DNA of 64,000 nt from contig NZ_CP059399.1 of NCBI RefSeq assembly GCF_013744875.1, forward strand, positions 434,001 through 498,000, read 5' to 3'. This document shows positions 1 to 8,082 of this stretch, piece by piece. The notes under the pieces were generated by a model. It was given only the letters and a program-made list of their open reading frames with translations, did no database searches and was not told the DNA's origin. Numbering within the stretch: the first letter of the stretch is position 1; every line of letters begins with the position of its first letter. A program made the translations under genes and the position numbers. The DNA comes from Nocardia huaxiensis. Its GTDB lineage: Bacteria > Actinomycetota > Actinomycetes > Mycobacteriales > Mycobacteriaceae.

Positions 1-756
1 GACCTGGAATTGAACGGCATCGTCCCGGATGCCGACAATGCCGGCTACGACATGCACGAGATCCTCATCCGCATCTTCGACGACGGCGACTTCCACGAGT
101 TCGGTGAGTCCGCGGGCAAGAACGTCATCTGCGGTTTCGCCCGCGTGGACGGCCGCAGCGTGGGCGTGGTCGCCAATCAGCCCATGGTCTACGCGGGTGC
201 CCTGGATGCCCGCGCCTCCGACAAGGCCGCGCATTTCGTCCGCATCTGCGACGCCTTCGAAATCCCCCTGGTCTTCGTGGTCGACACCCCCGGCTTCCTA
301 CCCGGTGTGGAGCAGGAGAAGATCGGCGTCATCAAGCGTGGCGGCCGTTTCATCTTCTCCTTCGTGGAGGCCACGGTCCCCAAGGTCACGGTGGTGATCC
401 GCAAGTCCTACGGCGGCGGCTACGCGGTGATGGGTTCCAAACAGCTGGGCGCGGACGTCAACCTGGCTTGGCCGACGGCCCGCATCGCCGTCATGGGCGC
501 GGAGAGCGCCGTAAGCCTCATCGGCGCAAAGTCTTTGGAGGCCGCCCCGGAGGATCAGCGCGCCGCCATGCGCCAGCAGATGATCGACTTCTACAACGCG
601 ACGGTGGCAACCCCCTGGGTGGCGGCCGAGCGCGGCTACATCGACGCGGTCATCGAACCGGCCACCACCCGCCTGGAGATCCGCCGCGCCCTCCATCTCC
701 TGCGCGACAAGAAGCAAGCCCGCAATCCTCGCAAACACCACCTGCTACCCCTGTAA
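1..756 (+). CDS. accD4: Acyl-CoA carboxylase carboxyltransferase (beta) subunit, AccD4-like, 3' part
   Basis: The reading frame is open from the first base, so the 5' part lies outside the window; 251 codons of the C-terminal half remain. The carboxyltransferase crotonase fold is visible through [10 protein letters not shown], the [11 protein letters not shown] oxyanion-loop segment and [17 protein letters not shown]. The enzyme moves carboxylate from biotin to acyl-CoA. In mycobacteria AccD4 carboxylates the long acyl chain used by Pks13 for mycolic acids and sits near the emb locus, which is the case here too. The AccD4 assignment rests mainly on that synteny. A general propionyl-CoA carboxylase beta chain is the alternative. 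Confidence 0.85.
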   Translation, partial: DLELNGIVPDADNAGYDMHEILIRIFDDGDFHEFGESAGKNVICGFARVDGRSVGVVANQPMVYAGALDARASDKAAHFVRICDAFEIPLVFVVDTPGFLPGVEQEKIGVIKRGGRFIFSFVEATVPKVTVVIRKSYGGGYAVMGSKQLGADVNLAWPTARIAVMGAESAVSLIGAKSLEAAPEDQRAAMRQQMIDFYNATVATPWVAAERGYIDAVIEPATTRLEIRRALHLLRDKKQARNPRKHHLLPL

Positions 757-817
757 TCGACGCGCCGATTGGCTGGAATCAGGTGGGCGTGCACCCCGGA
801 TATGAGAGCCTTCAGCT

Positions 818-1015
818 ATGAGTAGCTCACCGAAGGCTTTGCTCGAAGGTGGACCGGATGGTCTGCCCACCCGTATCGTCCCCATCACGCCACCCGGCAT
901 CGAACTGCGGGTGGCGCACAACGGCGGCTACGAGCGCTTCAAGGTGACGCCGCGCTGGCAGGAAACCCCCGAGGGCAGCCTCCCCGTCTACGAGTGGGTA
1001 GCCCACATCGACTGA
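818..1015 (+). CDS. Small hypothetical protein, DUF5988-like
   Basis: This 65-residue protein starts at ATG 818, 62 bases after accD4 and on the same strand. It has a GGPDGLPTR N-terminus, a central AHNGGYERF segment and a C-terminal VYEWVAHID strand. That pattern recalls the short actinobacterial DUF5988 family as I remember it, but no function is known. There is no signal peptide or membrane segment. It could be cotranscribed with accD4. Confidence 0.6.
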   Translation: MSSSPKALLEGGPDGLPTRIVPITPPGIELRVAHNGGYERFKVTPRWQETPEGSLPVYEWVAHID

Positions 1016-1024
1016 ATAACCGTC

Positions 1025-1786
1025 CTACGCCCGCCGGATCGGCTGCCGCGTAGGAACCGGATCATTCAGCAGGAAGTCGGCGATCAGCGGATAAACCCGC
1101 TCCGGCTTCTCCATGACCAACAGATGTGAGGTCCCGGGGACAACGGCCAACTCCGAATCCGGAATCCCGCGATAAAGCTCCAGCGTGTGCTCCAGCGCAA
1201 TCGCGTCATCGTCCCCGGAAACCACCAGCGTGCGCGCCCGCACCCCGGCCAGATCCGCGCTGGTGAGTGTCGGCTGCGTCCGCCCCATCTCGATAATCTT
1301 CGCGACCACCACCGGATAGTGGTCCTCCCCATCGGGTGACACCTCCCCGTACCGGCTCCCCAGAAATTCAATGGTCTCCGGACTGTCGAACCCGTCGAGC
1401 ACCCCCGGCAGCATCCCCTCATGGTGGAAGTTCCCGCTGATCAACACCAGCTTCCGCACCAGATCAGGCCGCTTCAACGCCACCATCAGCGCCACATTCG
1501 CCCCATCACTGTGCCCAACAAGATGCGCAGCCTCCCCAACCACCTTCTCGAGGAACGCGATCATGTCATCAGCCATGCCGTCATAAGTCATAGGCCCATC
1601 GACATCCGGCGTATGCCCATGCCCCCGCCGATCCACCCGATATGCGTGAAACCGATCCACCAACATCGGCAGCGCCGGCTGGAACATCCGAGAATCCACA
1701 AACCCCCCGTGCAACAGCACCAGCGGCTCCCCATCCCCGTGGACGTTGTACCAAGTCGCCACATCACCGAGTTGCACGTTCACCAT
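1025..1786 (-). CDS. Alpha/beta hydrolase
   Basis: The 253-residue protein has a standard alpha/beta-hydrolase order: an oxyanion-hole segment LLHGGF at about residues 24-29, RRGHGHTPD after strand 4, the nucleophile elbow GHSDGAN with Ser93, an acid residue near VVSGDDD, and a C-terminal GTSHLLVMEKP carrying the catalytic His. No signal peptide is present, so it is cytoplasmic. The substrate cannot be read from the sequence; small-ester, epoxide or lactone hydrolysis are all possible. It converges with the DUF5988-like gene, ending 9 bases from it. Confidence 0.85.
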   Translation of the reverse strand: MVNVQLGDVATWYNVHGDGEPLVLLHGGFVDSRMFQPALPMLVDRFHAYRVDRRGHGHTPDVDGPMTYDGMADDMIAFLEKVVGEAAHLVGHSDGANVALMVALKRPDLVRKLVLISGNFHHEGMLPGVLDGFDSPETIEFLGSRYGEVSPDGEDHYPVVVAKIIEMGRTQPTLTSADLAGVRARTLVVSGDDDAIALEHTLELYRGIPDSELAVVPGTSHLLVMEKPERVYPLIADFLLNDPVPTRQPIRRA

Positions 1787-1855
1787 GAGCTTCAGTGTGG
1801 CGCGTGCCCTACGTCACCCTCACATCGGGCGGCGCGATCCGGTGAGCCGAGGCTG

Positions 1856-2365
1856 TCAGCCTTCGTATCCGAGAAGATCCTTCAAGTGGCGGGCGCGCTC
1901 CAGTTCTCCGAAGTCACGTAGCGCGCAGATGAATTTGAACCCGAGATCGTCACCGTCCGGGTCGTCGAGGCAGTTGTAGATCCAGTTCAGCGTGAACTGG
2001 ACGACCCCGGCATCATCGACTGCGCGCACATCATCCAGACGCATTCCCTCACCATCGATGACGCAACGGACACCAGGGCAAGTTCGGGCCAATAGTTCAG
2101 CCAGGTAAACCGAGTACCCCAGCAGTTTGACCGCGCGCAGGGAAGGCGCTTCTTCGGTGTCTTCGGCCATCGATTCGACGACCCCCTGAACAAACAGGAC
2201 ACTCAGATCGGACCCATCGAGGCGTGCACCTTCCGCCCTGGCCCAATCAAGGAATCGATGCGCTTCAGCCAGAAGTTGATCACTCACGCCGGCATCGTAT
2301 GCGCCGCGTCCGACGAACCCGTTCGTAGTGAGCGACAGTTGTTGCAACTCAGTAGATTTCGGCAC
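1856..2365 (-). CDS. Hypothetical protein, 169 residues
   Basis: Not recognised. It is an acidic, soluble protein with predicted mixed alpha/beta content. A central part reads LLGYSVYLAELLARTCPG, and the second half has a DDVRAVDDAGVVQFTLNW strand region. The C-terminal DFGELERARHL helix resembles those of small immunity or SMI1-like proteins, but that is only an impression. There is no signal peptide. It is the first of several short unrecognised genes in the 1.8-7 kb accessory stretch. Confidence 0.6.
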   Translation of the reverse strand: MPKSTELQQLSLTTNGFVGRGAYDAGVSDQLLAEAHRFLDWARAEGARLDGSDLSVLFVQGVVESMAEDTEEAPSLRAVKLLGYSVYLAELLARTCPGVRCVIDGEGMRLDDVRAVDDAGVVQFTLNWIYNCLDDPDGDDLGFKFICALRDFGELERARHLKDLLGYEG

Positions 2366-2611
2366 ATACAGCCGTTGACTCTAGGCATGATTCATGTGAT
2401 AGCGTTCCGGCGGCAGCGGGGTCCACCCGCTCGGGGAGGAATTCAGAGCGCGCGACCGACAGTTCCAGCGATTCACCCATTCTGTCGGCAGCTTCCACAT
2501 GCCATGCGGGTCATGGCTATTCACAAATACGGCGGCCGCCGCACCGGCTCACGGAACGGCGGTTCCGCTCTGGTCCACTCGGAACATCGAATACAGCAAA
2601 GGGCAAATGCA

Positions 2612-3229
2612 GTGAAGCTCAACCGACTTGCCGTCACAGCATTGATCGCGGCGGCGAGCACGGCGATCGTGGCAGGTGTTGCCAATGGCGCACCGGCGGA
2701 ACCGACGCACGGAACCGACTCCGGAGTCGACTACGTGGTGTCGAGCCCCGCAGCGGGAGAGTCCTCGATCCGAGTGGCGGTAACCGGCGGGCACTTCGCC
2801 ATGAATGGTGACTCCCTGGATATCAGCAACAATTCTGGTCAGCTGATCGGCCAGGTCCCGTTGACTTTCCGCATGGCCGATCGGGTCGTCTCGTTCACGG
2901 CGCAGCTCACGGATTCGGATCAAGCTGTCACGATTGCCTCAGCCGGGTCAACCGAAACAGCCGCTGACATCGCGCAGGAGCCCCTGACCTCCGAACAGCG
3001 AATGTACTGCTGGAACGCCACTCTCGGCACCACGGTCGGCGTGATAATCGGAATACTGATCGGCGCTCCGTTCCTGGTGCTCCCTGGAATGCTGGCCGGA
3101 ATCATCATCGGAGGCCTCGTAGGCATGGGTATCGCGATGAGCGCCCCCATGCCCGGAATGCCGTCCGACGCAGATCTGATCTCCAAGTACTTCCGGTGCC
3201 AACAGGGGATGAGCCCCTTCGGCGGATAA
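2612..3229 (+). CDS. Secreted protein with glycine-rich hydrophobic C-terminal segment
   Basis: The frame is open from 2258, but the GTG at 2612 gives a clean signal peptide: KLNR, a hydrophobic run through about residue 24, then ANGAPAEP with a signal peptidase site after ANGA. The mature part has a beta-rich domain (about residues 50-110; core PLTFRMADRVVSF), then two cysteines and a glycine-rich membrane-like stretch (about 135-185; IIIGGLVGMGIAM), ending in SKYFRCQQG. The upstream AAAGGG is a weak ribosome site. The same architecture and recognisable core recur in the gene at 43061-43792, so the two appear paralogous. Function unknown; an envelope location is inferred. Confidence 0.65.
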   Translation: MKLNRLAVTALIAAASTAIVAGVANGAPAEPTHGTDSGVDYVVSSPAAGESSIRVAVTGGHFAMNGDSLDISNNSGQLIGQVPLTFRMADRVVSFTAQLTDSDQAVTIASAGSTETAADIAQEPLTSEQRMYCWNATLGTTVGVIIGILIGAPFLVLPGMLAGIIIGGLVGMGIAMSAPMPGMPSDADLISKYFRCQQGMSPFGG

Positions 3230-3258
3230 ACCACACACCCCGAGTTGGGTTGTGTGGT
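3230..3258 (+). terminator. Hairpin terminator after the secreted-protein gene
   Basis: Directly after the stop codon, ACCACACA (3230-3237) pairs with TGTGTGGT (3251-3258). Internal CCC/GGG bases extend the stem. A G/T-rich tract follows instead of a pure T run. Confidence 0.5.
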
Positions 3259-3329
3259 GGGGTTGTTGGGGTGGAGACCCGAGATGTCACATAGCGCGGC
3301 TGTGCCCGAATGAATGCGAGGAAGGCGTT

Positions 3330-3773
3330 ATGGATCGCGAGACTTTTTTGACCCGAATCTCCATGGGGATCCTCGCGATCGTGCTGGGTGTGCTGGGCAT
3401 CGTTGTCGCTGTCTTCTGGGGATTGTCGATCCAAGGCAAGACCATGTGCGGGTTCGACGAGATGCGATCGGGCGACAAATGCATCGTTACCCGAGGCGGC
3501 GAATCGGAGACCCGGAGCTATGACGAACAGAAGGCGACAGGACCTGCGGAGCCGGTCTTGATCGGGGCCATAGCCGGATTCGTGGTCTTCGGCGGAGCAA
3601 TCTGGATCCTGACGACCATACGAGGGAAGAACCCCCAGCCCAGCGCCGCGAACGTGACGCCAACCCCTTTGGACTACTACAACATGCAACGGTATGGCAT
3701 AGCTCTGCCACACCAGCCGGCTCCGCCTGCAGAAACACCGCCGCCCGGTCAGTGGCGTGCCGAGCAGCGGTGA
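3330..3773 (+). CDS. Hypothetical two-TM membrane protein
   Basis: The ATG at 3330 is preceded by GAGGAAGG and gives 147 residues. A first membrane helix spans about residues 11-33 and a second about 73-95. They flank a short extracytoplasmic loop with two cysteines (MCGF and KCIV) that could form a disulfide. The C-terminal tail is proline-rich and probably cytoplasmic. No family was recognised. It follows the secreted glycine-rich protein in the same direction, 100 bases downstream and after a hairpin, so it probably has its own promoter. Confidence 0.6.
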   Translation: MDRETFLTRISMGILAIVLGVLGIVVAVFWGLSIQGKTMCGFDEMRSGDKCIVTRGGESETRSYDEQKATGPAEPVLIGAIAGFVVFGGAIWILTTIRGKNPQPSAANVTPTPLDYYNMQRYGIALPHQPAPPAETPPPGQWRAEQR

Positions 3774-3873
3774 ACGGGTCGAACAGCGACGACTCCACTC
3801 GGGCCAGTTCGGTTCGCGCGGGCGTAGGTGATCATGTAGTTGCGAAGTTCGGGTCCAATGACCTGGCGCAGAC

Positions 3874-4419
3874 ATGAGCCGGCAGGTGGGGAAGGCTGGA
3901 TTGGCGCAAGTGGTTCACGCCTTGACCGATCCCCGGTTCGGTGTCTGTTTCGACAACGTGGAATGGATGGAGCTCGCCAAACCTGTTGTGGCGCTGGGAG
4001 GTGACTGGCCTGCCGCGCTCGCGTTGGCCGCTATGACGTCGATCCGGCGCCCGAGTGTGGATCAAGCTGTGCGGCACCTGCGGGTGCAGTCCGGACAGGA
4101 TATGGGCGCACTGCCGGCTCCGGGATTCTGGGATGCAGTCTGCGGGTTGGTCGGACGTTCGTGGCGGCTCGGGATTCTCGACGAGTTCACCGCAACGGTG
4201 CGGCTGGACCGCGTGTGGTGGCACATCCGCGATCATGAACCTCAGGATCGAGCTGAGGAGCTGATCTGGGAAGGCATGGCCTGTTTCGAACTCGACCACT
4301 TCGTCGACATGGACATGACAAATCGGGCGCTGGCTCTACTGGTTGAGGCAGACCAGCTAATCCCCGACAACGCAGTCGACACCGCCTTCTGCGAAACCGT
4401 TCTGGAGACCTTCCTTTAG
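3874..4419 (+). CDS. Hypothetical protein, 181 residues
   Basis: Not recognised. It is a soluble, largely helical protein rich in Trp and acidic residues, with segments such as PGFWDAVCGL and RVWWHIRDHEP and an acidic C-terminus. No signal peptide or membrane segment is visible. The isolated accessory position and a composition like the 1856-2365 and 4826-5308 proteins suggest a group of small intracellular proteins of unknown role. Confidence 0.5.
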   Translation: MSRQVGKAGLAQVVHALTDPRFGVCFDNVEWMELAKPVVALGGDWPAALALAAMTSIRRPSVDQAVRHLRVQSGQDMGALPAPGFWDAVCGLVGRSWRLGILDEFTATVRLDRVWWHIRDHEPQDRAEELIWEGMACFELDHFVDMDMTNRALALLVEADQLIPDNAVDTAFCETVLETFL

Positions 4420-4825
4420 GGCACACGCTCGAAATCGAGTACCGGATGGTGCCCTTTCGCCAGTAGACCCGCCGAGACTCCCTCCAAGCCCCCGCGTTGC
4501 GGCAGTGCAGGATGCTCGCAGGAGGGGTGGAGGGGGTGGGATCGAGCGTCTACTCCGCTCCCTGAGGCGTACCAGAGGGACCGTCCAGCCACCCCCCTTT
4601 GCCCCAGGCCGCCCAAGGCAGACACTGCGGGCCGGAACCCGAGCGGGCGCCGCCTACCCTAACCCGCCCGCCGACAAGGCTGCGGTGCACCTTCTCGATC
4701 CGTTGCAGCGGCTGGAAGATCAAATACAGTCGGCCCCAGCGATCTTCGACGCCGATCGTATGGCTGCATCGCTCAGCGCGGGAAGCGGCATGACAGTGTG
4801 CAGTCCGGACGCCCAACCGCAAACG
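4420..4825. other. 406-bp region with one doubtful minus-strand ORF
   Basis: No convincing gene was found. The only readable minus-strand frame is 4550-4822 (90 residues). It contains VEDRWGRLYLIFQPLQRIEK, which looks protein-like, followed by a low-complexity Gly/Arg tail. It has no obvious ribosome site and may be a remnant. The remainder looks non-coding. Confidence 0.3.
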
Positions 4826-5308
4826 TCAGGGCAGCGGCGCACCCGTCCGATGAACATAGATCTTCGCTTCGGCGGTCGCGGCCAGTTTGAGCAGACGATC
4901 GAGCTTGTCTACCCCGATGAAGCCCAGGGTGAACCCGTCCCCGTCGACATAGACGCCGACGACAGCGACACCGAGCGTTAGACAGCGGTCGGCCAAGGGC
5001 CACAGGAACTTCCGGAGATCGTCGGGATCCCAACGGCCCTGGTCATTCCAGTCGTACCACTCCCACGTCAGTTCTGGCGGGCAGAGCGGCAACCGCTCCA
5101 GATAGCTCCGGATCTCCGGCGGATCCGACTTCCAATCGCAGTAGGTCAAGCAGTATCCACGCAGGGAGTCGACGAGCACGCCCTCCGGACCTTGATCATC
5201 GTCGTCGTCCAGCACAGCCGCCAAGTCCGAACGCGATTCATCTACAAACGGGGACCACAGTTCGACGATCTCGAACAGGGCCGCCCGTTGCAGTTCTCCA
5301 ATAGCCAT
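4826..5308 (-). CDS. Hypothetical acidic protein, 160 residues
   Basis: Not recognised. It begins MAIGELQRAALFEIVELW and has an Asp-rich DDDDDQG patch near residue 35. A Trp-rich centre (LTWEWYDWNDQGRWDPDDL) precedes a C-terminal strand region, VAVVGVYVDGDGFTLGFIG. The size and acidity suggest a small cytoplasmic protein. It is transcribed toward the 3874-4419 gene. The codon pattern is ordinary for the genome. Function unknown. Confidence 0.5.
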   Translation of the reverse strand: MAIGELQRAALFEIVELWSPFVDESRSDLAAVLDDDDDQGPEGVLVDSLRGYCLTYCDWKSDPPEIRSYLERLPLCPPELTWEWYDWNDQGRWDPDDLRKFLWPLADRCLTLGVAVVGVYVDGDGFTLGFIGVDKLDRLLKLAATAEAKIYVHRTGAPLP

Positions 5309-5442
5309 GACCGGAATCTATCGATATGTACCGACACATAACCATGCCTCCATCGTGGCCATGGTTTGTTCAGCAGCCCGTCGCCTCAGCCGTCCGGCCG
5401 TGCCGAACGCACTCAACTCGGCAGAATAGTATGTTCCGAGAT

Positions 5443-5840
5443 CTACGCGGGGAGGTCGACGAACGGGAAGATATCTCGGAACTGGTGCAGGACATCGGGT
5501 CTGCGGCGCAGGGTTTCGAGGGCCGAGCCTCGGCTGACCGGTGGGTCGTAGACCTTGAGGCCGCGGTGGAAGGCTATGCCGTAGAGCGCAGCATCTTCCT
5601 GCGGTGAGAGTTCATACGGCGGTCTGAATCCGAGGGGACACCGGATACCTTCGAGATGTCGTCGACGCTGGCCAGGTCGAAGATGTATTGCGGGATGTCT
5701 TCCATCGCATTGGTAATGATGACGTGCTCACACCATGTCCGCAGTTCGGCCATGTCGATTACCTGATCGAACAGACAGCTGAGAACGAAACCGATTGTTC
5801 CGCAGTCCTCGTGCGTCAGGCCGGTCACTGTTGTAGCCAC
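5443..5840 (-). pseudogene. Frameshifted conserved hypothetical gene
   Basis: A GTG start at 5840 has a good upstream CAGGTGA. It opens MATTVTGLTHEDCGTIGF and runs in frame through the ASVDDISKV segment. After about 5652 the first frame degenerates and stops at 5574. The +1-shifted frame continues coherently from CPLGFRPPYELSPQE through YGIAFHRGLKVYDPPVS to DIFPFVDLPA and a TAG at 5443. The span is 398 bases, one short of a multiple of three, so a single missing base near 5650-5655 would restore a protein of about 132 residues. Either the gene is mutated or the base call is wrong. Function unknown. Confidence 0.55.
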
Positions 5841-6098
5841 GAATCACCTGTCTCATTGATCCAGCAAGATCACCTTACGAGGTAGCGCCTGTAGCTGGAA
5901 CTCGGTAGTAGCCGCCGCCGCGGTTCCGACGACTGGGCGCGGATGTTTCGCCGGATGTCGTACCGGCCTGTTGACGTCCGGCGGCGTCGAGATCCCGGGC
6001 GTCGGTGCGTTGGTCTACGACAGCAGACGATTGCTATGTCGAAATCGCAACCGAGGAGGTGGTTTTCGACCATATCGAACTTGGTGGCGAGCCAGCCA
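5841..6098. other. Gap with coding-like remnants only
   Basis: No intact gene. On the minus strand the bases near 6000-6100 read LATKFDMVENHLLGCDFDIA in one frame, then lose coherence. This suggests decayed coding sequence rather than a control region. Confidence 0.25.
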
Positions 6099-6308
6099 TC
6101 ATGGTGGAACGAGTGCTCGGGTGGTGACGGGTATGTGTGCGAGGGCCATTTCACCGACGTGGCGGCCTTCGACGACGATCGGCTCGCCGGTGTCTGTATG
6201 TCCGCAGACACGTGCCGTGAACTGCGTGGAGGAGTTGCCCTTCTCCTCACCATCTCTGTCGCAGCGGTAGCACGCGGCCGGGGGGCCGCCGATCGGCTGG
6301 AAACTCGA
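6099..6308 (-). pseudogene. Decayed small cysteine-containing ORF without a start codon
   Basis: The minus frame is open for 70 codons, ending at 6099, and reads like a protein: PAACYRCDRDGEEKGNSS, then TARVCGHTDTGEPIV, then EGRHVGEMALAHIPV. There is a CxxC pair and a third Cys. No ATG, GTG or TTG lies near the beginning. A GTG in the neighbouring frame just upstream suggests one inserted base in a TTTCC run near 6300. Best read as a frameshifted or truncated gene. Confidence 0.35.
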
Positions 6309-6357
6309 TCACTTCCGCTGTCTCGGATGGTGCATCCGGTCCGGGTAATGGGAATAT

Positions 6358-6540
6358 TCAACCATTCTGGTGGCGGATTTCGAGGAGATAGGTTCGGCGG
6401 CTGCAGGATTCGGCGGTGTCGCCGTTGCCCGCGACGCAGTTGCGGTGGCTCCACAGCATGCTGCGGATGGTTCCGGCGTACTCCATCGCCTGATGGAACT
6501 GGCCGCGTTCGTGTTTCAACACCGAGCGTTCGTAGGTCAT
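6358..6540 (-). CDS. Small hypothetical protein, 60 residues
   Basis: The frame opens MTYERSVLKHERGQFHQ and continues with an amphipathic helix before a Cys/Arg-rich end. It starts 6 bases after the stop of the 6547-6744 gene, so the two could be cotranscribed. No family was recognised. It lies among decayed fragments, so a truncated product is possible. Confidence 0.4.
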   Translation of the reverse strand: MTYERSVLKHERGQFHQAMEYAGTIRSMLWSHRNCVAGNGDTAESCSRRTYLLEIRHQNG

Positions 6541-6546
6541 CGCTGG

Positions 6547-6744
6547 TCACGCTGCCCGGTGTTGGCCTCGGTGCCACCGGCCTGCTCCGCCGGAGGCGGG
6601 GACTTCGAGGTATCGCGAGCCGTCGAGGTAGGCGAGTCGGAGAAATCGGGCGTTGCTCGCCCGATCACCTCCGAGGAACCCCCAGACGGCCACTGTTGCG
6701 CACAATACGGTGAGCGCCACGAGCACCCAAGTCTCCCAAGACAT
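6547..6744 (-). CDS. Small membrane protein, 65 residues
   Basis: The ATG at 6744 follows a GAGGAG ribosome site. The protein has one membrane helix (about residues 3-24; WVLVALTVLCATVAVWGF), then a basic cytoplasmic tail with RFLRLAYLDGSRYLEV. Not recognised. It is divergent from the HTH regulator at 6902, and the two promoters share about 157 bases. Confidence 0.45.
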   Translation of the reverse strand: MSWETWVLVALTVLCATVAVWGFLGGDRASNARFLRLAYLDGSRYLEVPASGGAGRWHRGQHRAA

Positions 6745-6901
6745 TTCGCACTCCTCGCAATGCATGCTCGATAGCTGTATTTCGATGCACATCCAGGATG
6801 ATGTGAGAAAGACGTCCCTGGCGGACAACACGTCAAATACGATGGATGTCCTATGCGGACATGTCCGCAGCAATCGTCGCCCGGATAGCGAGGCTAACGA
6901 A

Positions 6902-7804
6902 ATGGCCGGTTTGACGGTCTCTCGCATGGATTTTGGCAATTTCATGAAAGGGCTGCGCGAGAAAGCGCCGCACCCTGCACAGGGCGCGGCGGCGCTGCAT
7001 CTGGAGATCTCCAGGCAGGTGATAATTCGACTGGAGGAGGGGACACCCACGAAGCTCGGCACGATCCACATCAGGAGCCTGCTGGACTTCTACGAGGCCA
7101 CGCCGGACGAACGGACCGCCGCGCTTGCGCTTTGGCAAGAGGTGCGAGATCAGGATAAAACCGCTAAGGCGCAAGGGAATTCGAAAGGTTTCTGGAAGGC
7201 GTACTCGGACCAGGTCGCCCCGAACTTCCCGAAGTTCCTTCGGCTGGAGGGTGCGGCCGACAGGATATTTTCACATCAGTTGGTGATCGTTCCGGGCATG
7301 CTTCAAACTCCGGATTACCGCCGCGCAATCATACGAATGACCGAGCCGGGATTGTCGGCGGTCGATGTCGAACGCCGCGTCGAACTCACCGCGCGTCGCC
7401 AAACACGTTTGGATGAACGCGATTTCAGCCTGAATGTCGTTCTATCCGAGGCGGTGCTGCGTCATCAGCCCGGCGTTCCGTCGGTGATGGCGGCACAACT
7501 TCGATCGATGATCGAGGTCGGCGAGCGCGACAATGTCAGCATCCGTGTCGTTCCGTATTCGGTGGGCCCGCATGCGGGTTTGGCGATTCTCGCGTTCACC
7601 CTGCTCGGGTTTCCGAAGGGAGCCAGTGGGCTGTCGCTTCCGCCGGTTGTCTTTGTCGAGGGGGCGATCGGCAGCATGTTTCATGAGCATGCCGACGAGG
7701 TGGGCCAATATCAGCAGGCCATCGATGGCCTGCGGGCTGTAGCGTTGACAGAGCAGGGTACGAGAGAGCTCCTGCTTCAAGTTGCGAAGGAGTACGCGGC
7801 GTGA
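6902..7804 (+). CDS. HTH regulator with DUF5753 domain (Scr1-type antitoxin-like)
   Basis: The ATG at 6902 was chosen because it begins just before the HTH; the frame itself is open further upstream. An N-terminal XRE-like helix-turn-helix (about residues 8-70) is followed by the long DUF5753 domain, recognisable by LVIVPGMLQTPDYRRAII, VELTARRQTRL, a VLSEAVLRHQPG segment and the YQQAIDGLRAVAL end. Such proteins are paired with a downstream DUF397 protein in Streptomyces and Nocardia and control that partner, or act with it as a toxin-antitoxin-like switch. Here the DUF397 gene overlaps the stop by 4 bases, which supports that pairing. Confidence 0.85.
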   Translation: MAGLTVSRMDFGNFMKGLREKAPHPAQGAAALHLEISRQVIIRLEEGTPTKLGTIHIRSLLDFYEATPDERTAALALWQEVRDQDKTAKAQGNSKGFWKAYSDQVAPNFPKFLRLEGAADRIFSHQLVIVPGMLQTPDYRRAIIRMTEPGLSAVDVERRVELTARRQTRLDERDFSLNVVLSEAVLRHQPGVPSVMAAQLRSMIEVGERDNVSIRVVPYSVGPHAGLAILAFTLLGFPKGASGLSLPPVVFVEGAIGSMFHEHADEVGQYQQAIDGLRAVALTEQGTRELLLQVAKEYAA

Positions 7805-7989
7805 AGAAGTCTGTCCGGGGCGAGTGGTACAAATCGAGCAGGTCGGAGGGGGCCAAACAATGCGTGGAGGTCTACCACGCTGACGATGCGGTCGGAGTCC
7901 GCGACTCGAAGAACCCCGGAGGCCCAGAGCTTTTCTTCACCGGCGAGCAGTGGGACCGGTTCATCGCCGGACGGATCTGGGAACACTGA
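7801..7989 (+). CDS. DUF397 domain protein
   Basis: This 62-residue protein uses a GTG start overlapping the upstream stop. It has the DUF397 signature: WYKSSRS near the start, CVEVYHADDAVGVRDSKNP in the middle, and a final WDRFIAGR. DUF397 proteins are the small partners of DUF5753 regulators (BldB/AbaA-like and Scr2-type); their exact biochemical role is unsettled. A perfect hairpin terminator follows 12 bases after the stop. Confidence 0.88.
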   Translation: MKKSVRGEWYKSSRSEGAKQCVEVYHADDAVGVRDSKNPGGPELFFTGEQWDRFIAGRIWEH

Positions 7990-8001
7990 CCCGAACAGCA
8001 C

Positions 8002-8030
8002 AACGCCCCCGAGTGGAGCTCGGGGGCGTT
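8002..8030 (+). terminator. Perfect 12-bp hairpin terminator
   Basis: AACGCCCCCGAG (8002-8013) pairs exactly with CTCGGGGGCGTT (8019-8030) around a 5-base loop, followed by GTTTGTTCTT. It ends the HTH/DUF397 operon. A near-identical hairpin ends embB at 9992-10020. Confidence 0.85.
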
Positions 8031-8077
8031 GTTTGTTCTTCGGTCAGAAGACTCGCCTCTTGTCCGGTGACCACCAC
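8002..8077 (-). repeat. Displaced copy of the embB 3' end plus terminator (left repeat)
   Basis: These 76 bases match 9992-10067 with about nine differences, three of them in the hairpin loop. Read on the minus strand, the copy encodes VWWSPDKRRVF and a stop, against GWWSPGKMRVF and a stop at the true embB end. The match stops within a few bases of the stop codon of the nucleotidyltransferase gene at 8083. The two copies therefore bracket the AbiE-like cassette as direct repeats. Confidence 0.8.
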
Positions 8078-8082
8078 ACTTC

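Noticed and set aside
4550..4822. 90-codon minus-strand gene
   Set aside because: Only a short protein-like segment, no ribosome site and a low-complexity end; kept as a note in the region entry rather than as a gene.
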